This document shows positions 16,836 to 25,579 of a stretch of 64,000 nt of DNA, piece by piece. The translations under genes were made by a program, and so were the position numbers. The notes under the pieces are model-generated. The model saw only the letters and a program-made list of their open reading frames with translations. It searched no databases and had not been told where the DNA came from. Numbering within the stretch: position 1 is the first letter of the stretch; every line of letters starts with the position of its first letter. The DNA is from Agarivorans sp. TSD2052 (lineage in GTDB: Bacteria; Pseudomonadota; Gammaproteobacteria; Enterobacterales; Celerinatantimonadaceae), in NCBI RefSeq assembly GCF_023238625.1, contig NZ_CP096670.1:2593501-2657500 (forward strand). Direction: 5' to 3'.

Positions 16836-17468
16836 ATGAGCATTTTTGAATTTTGGAAAGAAGTCGAATCAGGCGAAAAACACATTCACCCCGATGATAA
16901 AACGGTACTTGCTGAGTTAAAGCATTATCACAAGTCAGATCTAAACTACAGTTTTCCTCCGGGGCCATTTTTCGGCCCACTTAAAACAGCAAAAATCATT
17001 CTCTGTTATGCAAACCCAAGTGTGGATGCCCCATCCTTAGATACGGTTGCATGCAATCTCAATCGTGAAACGCTTATGAGACAACTAGATGGGGAGCAAC
17101 CCTATCCTTATGAACTAAATGGCTGGGGGCAATGGTTTTCACAAAGAGCAAATAGCCTGTTTGGTGGAGACGTAAAGTTAGCAAGTAAGCAGCTCGCAGT
17201 AATAAACCTTATTCCATATGCTTCAAAGAGCATGGACAACGTAGAAAGAATAGCAAGTTGCTTACCCAGTGCTTGGGCTGCACAAAACTACCTAAGATAT
17301 ACATTGATACCCAAAGCGCTTAAAGGTGAAATTCTATTGGTAATGTGTAGGTCTGCTCATCTCTGGGGACTACGATCCAGTCACGGAAGTGATCATATCA
17401 TCATTAATACTGCTAGGTCAGGCTTTGATCAAAATTCAAAGAAACGAATTACCGAGTGGCACACATAA
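16836..17468 (+). CDS. Cassette gene 2: unknown 210-residue protein
   Basis: A 210-residue soluble protein with no signal peptide or membrane segment. Its stop codon TAA lies inside the left core box (CATAAC) of the following attC-like site, a hallmark of integron cassettes. A motif at residues 41-64, PPGPFFGPLK then AKIILCYANPSVD, resembles the substrate-loop region seen in some uncharacterised proteins with a uracil-DNA-glycosylase-like fold. I cannot confirm that relation. A later segment KQLAVINLIPYASKSM and a hydrophobic strand EILLVMCRSAHLWGL fit an alpha/beta fold. Function unknown. Confidence 0.7.
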   Translation: MSIFEFWKEVESGEKHIHPDDKTVLAELKHYHKSDLNYSFPPGPFFGPLKTAKIILCYANPSVDAPSLDTVACNLNRETLMRQLDGEQPYPYELNGWGQWFSQRANSLFGGDVKLASKQLAVINLIPYASKSMDNVERIASCLPSAWAAQNYLRYTLIPKALKGEILLVMCRSAHLWGLRSSHGSDHIIINTARSGFDQNSKKRITEWHT

Positions 17469-17546
17469 CAAACGCATGGACTTTAAAAGTTTGGCTTCAC
17501 TCGCTGCGCTCGTTATTATAGCCAAATCTTTCAAAGCCCGTTATGC
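17463..17546 (+). repeat. attC-like recombination site 2
   Basis: An 84-bp element with left box CATAAC (17464-17469) and right core GTTATGC (17540-17546). A long imperfect inverted repeat pairs 17478-17496 with 17520-17539 (19-20 bases per arm, about three mismatches and one bulge). The loop at 17497-17519 carries the TCACTCGCTGCGCTCG sequence familiar from many attC loops of marine bacteria. The small asymmetries between arms are the extrahelical bases expected of attC sites. It overlaps the stop codon of cassette gene 2. This is the clearest recombination site in the window. Confidence 0.85.
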
Positions 17547-17637
17547 GGAACGCTACCCCTGACTTTTCTATACTTTCGTTAATCTGAAACGCCTTCAAAT
17601 AAGCGAATGACCTAACAAACTTTTGTCCAAAAATGAG

Positions 17638-18576
17638 TTACATCACTTTGCCAAATACCCGCTTCGCAGCATTTATCAACAGCATCACGCCACCACCTGC
17701 CACAATGCCTATTGAGGCATCAAACAGAAGTGGTGCAACTATTTGGCTGATAGCGCCTAAGCCAGCGGCCCAATCTTGAATATGATGAGCATACATACTA
17801 AACAAGGGGATACCATGGCTTAAAATTCCTCCTCCCACCAGAAACATTGCTGCGGTGCCTACTACCACTAAAAACTTCATTAATAATGGGGCAAAACCTA
17901 ATAAAGCTTGGCCAAGCCATTTCTGTAGTTTACTGCCGTTATTGTCTTCAGCCTGTTGCAGTAAATACAAACCGGCGTCATCTAGTTTTACAATGCAAGC
18001 CACCAAGCCATAAACGCCAATGGTCATTAATAAGGCAATACCAGAAACGGCGATACCCTGAGTTAACAAATTAGCCCCTACCATGCTGCCCATAGCGATA
18101 ACTATGATCTCAGCCGATAAGATAAAATCGGTGCGAACGGCACCTTTTATTTTAGCTTTTTCAAAGGCAACCAAATCTATAGAGTCGTCTGAATTGGCTT
18201 TTAGCCTTTGCTGTTTATGTTGTTGCTCTTCGTCTCCATGAGGAAACAACACATGAAACACCTTTTCAAAGCCTTCAAAACACAAAAATAAACCACCAAC
18301 AATTAGTAATATGCTAATAGCTACCGGTAAAAATACGCTTAAGGCTAACGCTGTAGGTACCAAAATAAGCTTATTAAGCAGCGAGCCTTTAGCTACCGCC
18401 CACACCACGGGTAATTCGCGATCAGCTTTAACCCCTGAGACTTGTTGGGCATTTAGCGCTAAATCATCCCCTAATACCCCTGCTGTTTTTTTTGCTGCCA
18501 CCTTTGTCATTAACGCCACATCATCTAACACTGTGGCGATATCATCGAGTAAGGCTATTAAACTTAAACCAGCCAT
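17638..18576 (-). CDS. yedI: DUF808 inner membrane protein (YedI)
   Basis: A 312-residue multi-pass inner membrane protein. The N-terminal MAGLSLIALLDDIATVLDDVA and the following KKTAGVLGDDLALNAQQVSG are signature segments of the DUF808/YedI family. Hydrophobic helices occur near residues 70-105, 155-200 and 220-310, with a charged cytoplasmic loop (HGDEEQQHKQQRL) between them. E. coli YedI has no established biochemical role. It runs toward the cassette cluster, and its stop lies about 90 bases beyond the second attC-like site. Family assignment is secure. Confidence 0.88.
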   Translation of the reverse strand: MAGLSLIALLDDIATVLDDVALMTKVAAKKTAGVLGDDLALNAQQVSGVKADRELPVVWAVAKGSLLNKLILVPTALALSVFLPVAISILLIVGGLFLCFEGFEKVFHVLFPHGDEEQQHKQQRLKANSDDSIDLVAFEKAKIKGAVRTDFILSAEIIVIAMGSMVGANLLTQGIAVSGIALLMTIGVYGLVACIVKLDDAGLYLLQQAEDNNGSKLQKWLGQALLGFAPLLMKFLVVVGTAAMFLVGGGILSHGIPLFSMYAHHIQDWAAGLGAISQIVAPLLFDASIGIVAGGGVMLLINAAKRVFGKVM

Positions 18577-18819
18577 CCTAATCCTTGGAATATATAAACT
18601 AAAGGTATCCTAACGGAGAGCTTTAAAAGCAGCTAGTACTGTTTAGCGTTAATGTAGTCATTAGCTTATACCTAGCTCTCTTGCTTAACACCGCGATAGT
18701 GAACTCCATAAGCAAACTCGTGGTGTAAGCCCCTACCCCCTCAACTTAATATTTGTCACCCGGTCGACTCGATTTATCAGAGTATGGTGCTAGCATCTAT
18801 ACTATCTAGGTAGCGCAAT

Positions 18820-21660
18820 ATGTCAGTACCATCGTATTGCCAATATGCTAAGTCACCAAAGCACATTGATAGGCAGGGAGCCGCATTGCAAACACCCCTT
18901 TATAACATCAAAATTGTATTGTTAGGTTTAGCGCTATTAAGCGGCCTAAGCTTTTCTGTTCAGGCTAACAATATTTTGGTTATCCACTCTTACCATAATG
19001 AACACTTTTGGACTGGCTACCTTAAGCAAGGTCTCGATAACGCGTTCAAAGATGATGCGGATACCCGTTTATTCCATGAATATATGGATGCAAAACGCTA
19101 CCCTAAAAGTCCATTTAAACTTAGCTTCTTAGACTACTTAAACACCAAATATGCAAATACTAATTTAGACGTGATTGTTATCTCTGACGACCCAGCGTTT
19201 AATTTGATTCGTGAACATCGAGAACAGTTTTTTAACGCTGTGCCCATTGTGTATTTAGGCATTAACCGAGTCAGCGATGAGGTGATAAATACCCCTAATA
19301 TGACAGGTGTCTTTGAAAACCGAGATATTGCCGGCACTATTGTCAGCATAAAACAACAAACCGGCATTGATGAATTGATCCTGATAGTTGACCAAACATC
19401 TACTGGTTTAGCCAATTTAGCTAAAGCGAAAATGGTCATTGGACAACCCGAAGCGCCCAAGAAAATCCACATTATTGAAGAATTGATAGAAGACAACATC
19501 CCCGATACTTTTAGCCATTTCAACAGCAATATTCCGGTGTTATTAATAGGACAACTCACTAGCCCGCGTAACAATAATGCGCTATTAAGCTGGAACCAAG
19601 GCACCGAACAACTAGTCACTTGGACCAATAATCCTGTGTATACCATTGCTATTACTACCCTTGAATATGGTGCGGTGGGCGCTGATGAATTAGATGGCAG
19701 ACAGCATGCTACTCGGGCCGCGGGTTTAGTTAAACGAATATTAGCGGGCGAAGCGCTTGCCAATATTCCGCCGATAACCACTGCCAAAAGCCAGTGGATA
19801 TATAACTGGGAAAAACTACGAGAACACAACTACTCGCTTGAGTCTTTGCCAAGCGACGCAAGAATCATCAATAAAGAAGAAACCTTTTACGAAAAATATA
19901 AGTTAATGGTTCGCATTGTGGCGTCGGCTTTTATCGCCTCTATCTTTATCATCATTTTGTTGATGGAGGTTATTCGCAGAGGCAGTATTACCCGCCACTT
20001 GCTAGCAGAAAATGAATCTCGCTATCGTGACTTAGCTAAAGCAGGCGCCAATATTTTTTGGGAAACAGACCCTGGCCAACGTTTTAGTTATGTATCTGGC
20101 GATACCCAAACCCTGTTTGGCATACCAGAACAGCGGCTAATGGGTCACACGATCTCTGAACTATGCCGAACTAACCCCAACATGAATTTCCCCTGGTTAA
20201 GCTATGAAAAGGCGATTGCTTACCAACAACCACTAAGTAACTTGGTCTTTAAGCTCAAAATGCCCAGTAAAGACATCAAAATATTCTTACTTAACGGTAA
20301 ACCTATTTTTGATAAAAATAAGACCTATCTTGGCTATAGAGGGATCAGTAAAGAAATAACCGAAGAACACTTGCTTACCAAAAAACTCGCTTACCAAGCG
20401 GCTTATGATTCTCTCACTGGCTTAATAAATCGCAGCAGCTTTAACGAGCAGCTCAAATCTTATGTTCAGCAACATCAAGATCCCCATTTAGACGCCTACC
20501 TGTGCTTTCTAGATCTAGACCGCTTTAAATTGGTTAATGACACCGCTGGCCACTTAATTGGCGATGCGATGTTAGCTGAAGTAGCAACGGTGATAAGCCA
20601 ATGCATAAGCAAGCAAGATATTATTGGCCGCTTGGGAGGGGATGAATTTGGCTTAATTTTGGTGAATAAATCCCTCGCTGAGGCTCAGGCACTATGCGAA
20701 GACATCATCGCTCAAGTAAAAGACTATCGCTTTGTTTGGAATCAACGCATGTTTAACGTTGGCATTAGTATTGGCATGGTTCCGGTTACTGGCTCACTGA
20801 ATGAAACCGAACTATTAAGTAAAGCCGATTTGTCTTGTTATAAAGCCAAAGAGGAAGGCCGTGGAAGAGTGTATATTGCTAACTTAGACAACGATGACCT
20901 TTTTGATGAAGAACAGCAAATGGGTTATATCGCTAATGTCGCTCAAGCTATTGAACAACAACAATTTTACTTAGTGAAACAAGTGATTTCGTCACTCGAC
21001 ACCGGTAATAACAAGCAGCATTACGAAATCTTGATACGTTATCGAGATGATCAAGGTAAAACCGTTCCACCGAGTCTATTTATACCCGCAGCAGAAAAAC
21101 ACAGTGTGATTACTATCATTGATCAATGGGTACTTGAAACGGTATTTGAGCGCTATCACCAGTATTTTCCTGATGGTGACACGGTGGTATCAATTAACCT
21201 GTCGGGTATTAGTTTAAGCAATGATGAATTTGTGAGTAGCGTTATCAACTTGGTGAAAAACTCTTCGGTGAACCCTAAAAATATTTGTTTTGAAATAACC
21301 GAGACCGTGGCCATTTCTCAACTTTCTCGTGCGCTTGATTTTATGCGCGAAATGAAAGCCTTAGGTATAAAGTTTGCCTTAGATGATTTTGGTAGCGGCG
21401 CCTCGTCATTTACCTACCTAAAAAGCCTACCGGTGGATTACTTAAAAATTGATGGCAGCTTAATCGTTAACATTGTGAGTGAGCCTACTGACCGAGCCAT
21501 TGTTGAATCAATCAACGCTATCGCCCATATGATGAATATGAAAACCGTGGCTGAATTTGTAGAAAACCAGGCGATCCAAGCGGTGCTAGAAGAGATTGGG
21601 GTTGATTACGTGCAAGGTTACGGCATAGGTAAACCTAAGCCTTGTGAACCGAACCTTTAA
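18820..21660 (+). CDS. Periplasmic-binding/PAS/GGDEF/EAL signalling protein
   Basis: A 946-residue c-di-GMP enzyme. A hydrophobic signal anchor (about 31-48) precedes an ABC-type periplasmic substrate-binding domain (about 50-310), then a membrane helix (364-386), PAS (about 400-505), GGDEF and EAL. The GGDEF motif RLGGDEF (about 603) is intact, but the RxxD inhibitory site just upstream is absent (SKQD). The EAL half keeps E.L (EILIRY, about 735), NLSG, EITE, DDFGSG, LKID and VQGYGIGKP, so both activities are possible. It is monocistronic with a convergent cytochrome gene downstream. The ligand is unknown. The first ATG gives a long N-region; a later TTG at 18886 would be more typical. Confidence 0.88.
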   Translation: MSVPSYCQYAKSPKHIDRQGAALQTPLYNIKIVLLGLALLSGLSFSVQANNILVIHSYHNEHFWTGYLKQGLDNAFKDDADTRLFHEYMDAKRYPKSPFKLSFLDYLNTKYANTNLDVIVISDDPAFNLIREHREQFFNAVPIVYLGINRVSDEVINTPNMTGVFENRDIAGTIVSIKQQTGIDELILIVDQTSTGLANLAKAKMVIGQPEAPKKIHIIEELIEDNIPDTFSHFNSNIPVLLIGQLTSPRNNNALLSWNQGTEQLVTWTNNPVYTIAITTLEYGAVGADELDGRQHATRAAGLVKRILAGEALANIPPITTAKSQWIYNWEKLREHNYSLESLPSDARIINKEETFYEKYKLMVRIVASAFIASIFIIILLMEVIRRGSITRHLLAENESRYRDLAKAGANIFWETDPGQRFSYVSGDTQTLFGIPEQRLMGHTISELCRTNPNMNFPWLSYEKAIAYQQPLSNLVFKLKMPSKDIKIFLLNGKPIFDKNKTYLGYRGISKEITEEHLLTKKLAYQAAYDSLTGLINRSSFNEQLKSYVQQHQDPHLDAYLCFLDLDRFKLVNDTAGHLIGDAMLAEVATVISQCISKQDIIGRLGGDEFGLILVNKSLAEAQALCEDIIAQVKDYRFVWNQRMFNVGISIGMVPVTGSLNETELLSKADLSCYKAKEEGRGRVYIANLDNDDLFDEEQQMGYIANVAQAIEQQQFYLVKQVISSLDTGNNKQHYEILIRYRDDQGKTVPPSLFIPAAEKHSVITIIDQWVLETVFERYHQYFPDGDTVVSINLSGISLSNDEFVSSVINLVKNSSVNPKNICFEITETVAISQLSRALDFMREMKALGIKFALDDFGSGASSFTYLKSLPVDYLKIDGSLIVNIVSEPTDRAIVESINAIAHMMNMKTVAEFVENQAIQAVLEEIGVDYVQGYGIGKPKPCEPNL

Positions 21661-21664
21661 CCAC

Positions 21665-21691
21665 CAACAGCGAGGGACAAGCTCACTGTTG
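21665..21691. terminator. Hairpin between convergent GGDEF/EAL and cytochrome genes
   Basis: An imperfect inverted repeat (CAACAG.GAG at 21665-21674 with CTC.CTGTTG at 21682-21691) lies just after the plus-strand stop codon. It lacks a clear T-run, so only a weak terminator call is justified. Confidence 0.45.
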
Positions 21692-21757
21692 CTGTGTTAC
21701 CGGCCATGCTCCAATACCGTTTGAGCCAAATAACCATTAAACAATAGTTTGAGGCAT

Positions 21758-22837
21758 TTAGTTAAAGAGACCATCACCAAAACTGACGCTAAAATCTTTA
21801 CACCAAACACTAATGCCACCTAAGCTATCCAGTTGCCCAGCATTAGACAAACTCAAACTAAGCGAGTCGTTAACGTAGCTTGGTCCATTTATGGTGCTAC
21901 CTATATCAAAACCACCTAGCTCGTAATTGCTGGTTGGTGCACCGTAAAACACTACGTCAGGGCCTTCTCCGTCATAGGTAAATCCAGTGACTTCTAACGT
22001 ACAGTTATCAACAATCTCTACCCTGCCACTGACACCATGAGAAAGAGTACTGAGCATAGCGACCTGGCCCACTTTGGGGTGATTTGCGGCGTTACAGCTA
22101 AAGGTTTGGCTAGCATTAATACTTTCAACGTAGCTGGCAATATCCGCTAAGTCTTGGTTAGCTAAACGTTGTTCACTCCAAAATGGCATATTCCCTTCAA
22201 CCAAGTTACTAAAGTACTCACTTGCTGAAGGCCCAGAGCTTCTTACTTTGCTTGCCACTTGTGCCGCGCTTAAGCCAGAGCCATTGAGATTTTTGGCCAG
22301 ATTACTGCCTACGGCATTTTCACCGTGGCACGTGGCGCAGGTTTGATTGAATAATTGCTCGCCATGCGCAGCATTCGCCCCACTAAAGTCGGTAATGGCT
22401 GGCACTTGGTTAAACACAATTTCTTCGGCTGTCGTGCTATCAGTTAAGCTTTCAAGATATTGCTGCAACGCTGTCCACTGTTCACTATCTTCGCGATAAC
22501 TTGAGGTATCCATCCAATCAACCCGACAGTTATTTACAGCATCAATCAGTTCACTGAAGTTGCCGTTATAAAAGGCATTGCGCTTGACCGCATTAAACAG
22601 CGGGTGCGCTGGTCGATGCAGCTGATTACTGTCTAATTGTTGGTTATTTTCTTGCGTAGCATGGCAGGTACTGCAGGCAAACTGATTACCGTTAACATCG
22701 GCTTGGTTAAACAGCTGCTGGCCACTTAAGGGTTGTGCAGGCTCGTTACTGCCCTCTCCTCCTCCACAAGCACTCAACAAAATTGCAGTAGAAAAAACTA
22801 ATCCTGTTTGAAAAAAGGATAAACGGTGGTTAAACAT
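21758..22837 (-). CDS. Cytochrome c lipoprotein with DM13 domain
   Basis: A lipoprotein of about 359 residues with lipobox LLSAC (Cys24). Two haem c sites follow: CSTCH (55-59) in a first, atypical cytochrome domain and CATCH (157-161) in a standard class I cytochrome c domain. The C-terminal 105 residues (NCTLEVTGFTYDGEGPDVVF through GGISVWCKDFSVSFGDGLF) match a DM13 domain, an electron-transfer-associated fold with conserved Cys. A longer frame opens at 22876; I chose ATG 22837 for its AAGGA box 8 bases upstream and a normal signal peptide. A role in surface or periplasmic electron transfer is likely. The partner is unknown. Confidence 0.8.
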   Translation of the reverse strand: MFNHRLSFFQTGLVFSTAILLSACGGGEGSNEPAQPLSGQQLFNQADVNGNQFACSTCHATQENNQQLDSNQLHRPAHPLFNAVKRNAFYNGNFSELIDAVNNCRVDWMDTSSYREDSEQWTALQQYLESLTDSTTAEEIVFNQVPAITDFSGANAAHGEQLFNQTCATCHGENAVGSNLAKNLNGSGLSAAQVASKVRSSGPSASEYFSNLVEGNMPFWSEQRLANQDLADIASYVESINASQTFSCNAANHPKVGQVAMLSTLSHGVSGRVEIVDNCTLEVTGFTYDGEGPDVVFYGAPTSNYELGGFDIGSTINGPSYVNDSLSLSLSNAGQLDSLGGISVWCKDFSVSFGDGLFN

Positions 22838-22935
22838 GGGCAGTCCTTTGCTTTCGTTGTTATTTAACGCTAACAAAGCTTTGTTACTTCAACAAGCCGA
22901 TATCAAAAACGTTATCAAATTGTGATAACTTCAAA

Positions 22936-22977
22936 TAAAAAAGCCACCTTAACTATTTTTATAGTAAAAGTGGCTTT
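22936..22977 (-). terminator. Terminator of metC
   Basis: A long stem pairs AAGCCACCTT (22941-22950) plus AACTAT with ATAGT plus AAAAGTGGCTTT (to 22976). On the minus strand it is followed by a run of T. It lies 19 bases after the metC stop codon. Confidence 0.75.
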
Positions 22978-22995
22978 AAGTGACACTACATCATG

Positions 22996-24174
22996 TTACA
23001 ACTCAGCGTTAAACCTCGCTAAGCCCGCGTCTAAGTCGGCAATCAAATCTTCGGTATCTTCTAAACCAATGTGCACACGGATTAAGGTTCCGCTAGCTTG
23101 CCACTGGGTAGCTGTTCGCAATTTATCAACACCGTTCACGCCCATAATTAAGCTTTCATAGCCGCCCCATGAATAGCCCATTTTAAAATGTTCCATGCCA
23201 TCGAGTAGTGCGGTTAATGCCGCTTGGTTACCGCCTTTCATGACAAATGAAAATAAACCACACGAGCCTTGAAAATCTCGTTTAAAGAATTCATGGCCTG
23301 GGCAACTGTCTAGTGCCGGGTGGCGAACATGGTCTACGTCATCTCGACTCGCTAACCAATTAGCTATCTGTAGGGCATTTTTCTCGTGCTGGGCTAAACG
23401 CACCCCAAGGGTGCGCATGCCACGCATTGCTAAGTAGATATCATCTGGCGAGGTACATTGGCCCAGTAAGTAGGAGTTTTCTCGAAGTTGGTCCCAGCAG
23501 TGCTTATTAGCAACGGCCGTGCCTAACATCACATCAGAGTGACCCACGATATACTTGGTGGCCGCTTGGATTGAGATATCTATATCAAAATCAAAGGGAC
23601 TAAAATTAAGCGGTGACGCCCAGGTATTATCAAGCATTACCACAATGTCTTGGTCTGCAGCACGTGCAGCAGCAACAATCGCCGGCGAATCTTGCACTTC
23701 CATGGTTAACGAACCTGGCGACTCTAGAAAAATCACCTTAGTATTGTCTTGGATTAGCGCGCTTATTCCCGCACCTATTAGCGGGTCATAATAGGTGGTT
23801 TCAATACCATAGCGGGTAAGCAGCTTTTCACACAGATCACGGGTAGGCTCGTAAGCGGTATCTACCATCAGTAAGTGATCACCCTGCTGTAGAAATGATA
23901 AAAGTGCACCACTAATGGCAGCTGTTCCACATGGGTAAAGGGCACACCCTTCGCCGCCCTCGATTTCAACCATTGCTTCTTGAAAAGCAAAATGAGTTTG
24001 GGTACCACGACGCCCATAAAATAGGGTTTTATCATGACGTTTGGCAGTGGCTTGTTTCATCTCTTTAACGCTAGAGAACACCACCGTGGAACCACGAGAA
24101 ACAGGCGGATTAACTAAGCCCTGTGTCCATTTTTTATCGCGCCCAGCGCTGACTATTTTAGTTGATTTTTTCAT
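22996..24174 (-). CDS. metC: Cystathionine beta-lyase
   Basis: A 392-residue PLP enzyme of the Cys/Met metabolism family that cleaves cystathionine to homocysteine, pyruvate and ammonia. The PLP-binding Lys207 lies in SIQAATKYIVGHSD. Other family marks are YGRRGTQTHFAFQEAMVEIEGG (about 53-74) and a C-terminal substrate-binding segment SWGGYESLIM. The GGYESL motif favours beta-lyase (MetC) over gamma-synthase (MetB). It lies 68 bases after leuB on the same strand, but a strong terminator stands between them. No clear MetJ operator was visible in the short upstream gap. Confidence in the family is very high, in the exact substrate high. Confidence 0.92.
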   Translation of the reverse strand: MKKSTKIVSAGRDKKWTQGLVNPPVSRGSTVVFSSVKEMKQATAKRHDKTLFYGRRGTQTHFAFQEAMVEIEGGEGCALYPCGTAAISGALLSFLQQGDHLLMVDTAYEPTRDLCEKLLTRYGIETTYYDPLIGAGISALIQDNTKVIFLESPGSLTMEVQDSPAIVAAARAADQDIVVMLDNTWASPLNFSPFDFDIDISIQAATKYIVGHSDVMLGTAVANKHCWDQLRENSYLLGQCTSPDDIYLAMRGMRTLGVRLAQHEKNALQIANWLASRDDVDHVRHPALDSCPGHEFFKRDFQGSCGLFSFVMKGGNQAALTALLDGMEHFKMGYSWGGYESLIMGVNGVDKLRTATQWQASGTLIRVHIGLEDTEDLIADLDAGLARFNAEL

Positions 24175-24201
24175 CGTACTTAAATCCAGATTAGCAGCAA
24201 C

Positions 24202-24225
24202 AAAAAACCAGCCCGTAGGCTGGTT
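24202..24225 (-). terminator. Terminator of leuB
   Basis: A perfect 8-bp stem (24206-24213 with 24218-24225) with a 4-nt loop is followed on the minus strand by six T. It lies between leuB and metC, so metC probably depends on read-through or its own promoter. Confidence 0.85.
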
Positions 24226-24242
24226 ATTAACAGTAGGAGCGA

Positions 24243-25349
24243 TTAAGCACGAGGGGCTTTATTAAGCTCTTCTACTACCATATCACCAAATGCATCGGTG
24301 TCGATAAGTTTTGCATCGTCGCCTTTAGCTAAGTCTGGAGTACCGTAACCATTGGCAAATACTGACTTCATAGCGTGCCATAGGTTTTTAGCTTCTTTGT
24401 CCATGCCAAAGCTCATTTCTAGCATTAAGGCTACAGAACCAATCATTGAGTATGGGTTGGCAATGTTTTTACCAGCAATATCTGGAGCGCTGCCATGAGA
24501 TGGCTCGTAGTAAGACTTTTCTGGCCCCATGCAGGCTGAAGGCATTAAGCCTAAAGAGCCTAAAATACCGCCGCCTTGGTCACTTAAAATGTCACCAAAC
24601 ATGTTTTCCATTACCATTACATCGAATAGACCAGGATTCAGGCACAGGTAGGTAGCCGCTGCATCCACTAAGATGTGCTTAACTTCTACATCTGGGTAAT
24701 CTACGGCAACTTCTTCTAATACTTCATTCCATAGTACGCTTGATTTTAATACGTTACTTTTATGGATGTTATGTAGTACTTTTTTGCGGCGCTGTGCAGT
24801 TTCGAAGCCCACTTTAAGAATATCGCGAATTTGGTCTTCGTCGTATTCAAGGACTTCTCTAACATAACGCTTACCGTTTTCGTCTTTACCCATTTCTTTC
24901 TCACCGAAGTACAAACCACCCACTAACTCTCGGATGATCATAATATCGATGCCTTCACCCACAACTTCTGGCTTAAGAGGTGAAAAATGCGCTAATTCTT
25001 TAGGCAAGTAAACAGGACGGAAGTTAGCGTAAGTATTGTAACGACGACGAAGTGGCAACAAAGCACCGCGCTCTGGCTGCTCGTCTACTGGGATCTTTTT
25101 AGAGTCTTCGTGATTTAAACCGATGGTACCTTTTAAAATGGCATCAGCTTCATCACAAATGGCGATGGTTTCTGCGGGGAAAGATTTGCCCGTTTCGAAG
25201 TAGGCGACGGCGCCAAATAGGGCTTCGTTTAATTCAAATGCTACTTCAGGGTTACGCGCTTCAACCGCTTTAAGTACTTTGACCGCTTGCTTCATTACTT
25301 CAGGGCCGATGCCGTCACCAGCCAATAAGGCGATCTTATAGGTCTTCAT
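24243..25349 (-). CDS. leuB: 3-isopropylmalate dehydrogenase (LeuB-type)
   Basis: A 368-residue NAD-dependent beta-decarboxylating dehydrogenase of leucine biosynthesis. The signature residues ERGALLPLRRRYNTYANFRPV-type region (split here: ERGALLPLRRRY, then NTYANFRPV), RELVGGLYFGE, and the metal-binding NMFGDILSDQGGGILGSLG support 3-isopropylmalate as substrate. Sequence around the second half differs noticeably from the E. coli LeuB I know (extra EMGKDENGKRYVREVLEYDE loop, SYYEPSHGSAPDIAGKNIANP). It stands alone, away from leuACD, so it could be a paralogue or a transferred copy. A GGAG box about 10 bases upstream supports the start. Confidence 0.85.
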   Translation of the reverse strand: MKTYKIALLAGDGIGPEVMKQAVKVLKAVEARNPEVAFELNEALFGAVAYFETGKSFPAETIAICDEADAILKGTIGLNHEDSKKIPVDEQPERGALLPLRRRYNTYANFRPVYLPKELAHFSPLKPEVVGEGIDIMIIRELVGGLYFGEKEMGKDENGKRYVREVLEYDEDQIRDILKVGFETAQRRKKVLHNIHKSNVLKSSVLWNEVLEEVAVDYPDVEVKHILVDAAATYLCLNPGLFDVMVMENMFGDILSDQGGGILGSLGLMPSACMGPEKSYYEPSHGSAPDIAGKNIANPYSMIGSVALMLEMSFGMDKEAKNLWHAMKSVFANGYGTPDLAKGDDAKLIDTDAFGDMVVEELNKAPRA

Positions 25350-25548
25350 TGTGTTTGCGTCTCCGTTGCATAATTTATTTTTTTAGTTGCCGCATGATAG
25401 CAAAACCAGCGCTAGGGTAAACCACCGAGCAAAAATTTTTACTCTTCATGGCAAGGTGCTTAGTGGCGACTAGGGTTTGATATTGATTTTTGCCGTGGTT
25501 TTTGGCCGTTATATCAGTAATGCAGGCATTGTATGTAAAGATAAAAAG

Positions 25549-25577
25549 GGCGCCGCGCCGTAAAAACAGCCTAATGA
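25549..25577 (-). terminator. Possible terminator of tyrR
   Basis: Just after the tyrR stop, a short GC-only stem (GGCG/CGCC) is followed on the minus strand by five T. The stem is only 4-5 bp, so this is a weak call. Confidence 0.4.
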
Positions 25578-25579
25578 CC

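Noticed and set aside
16342-17468. Interpreting the two cassette genes as a toxin-antitoxin pair
   Set aside because: The genes are separated by a full attC-like site, are 126 and 210 residues long, and show no antitoxin DNA-binding domain or known toxin fold.
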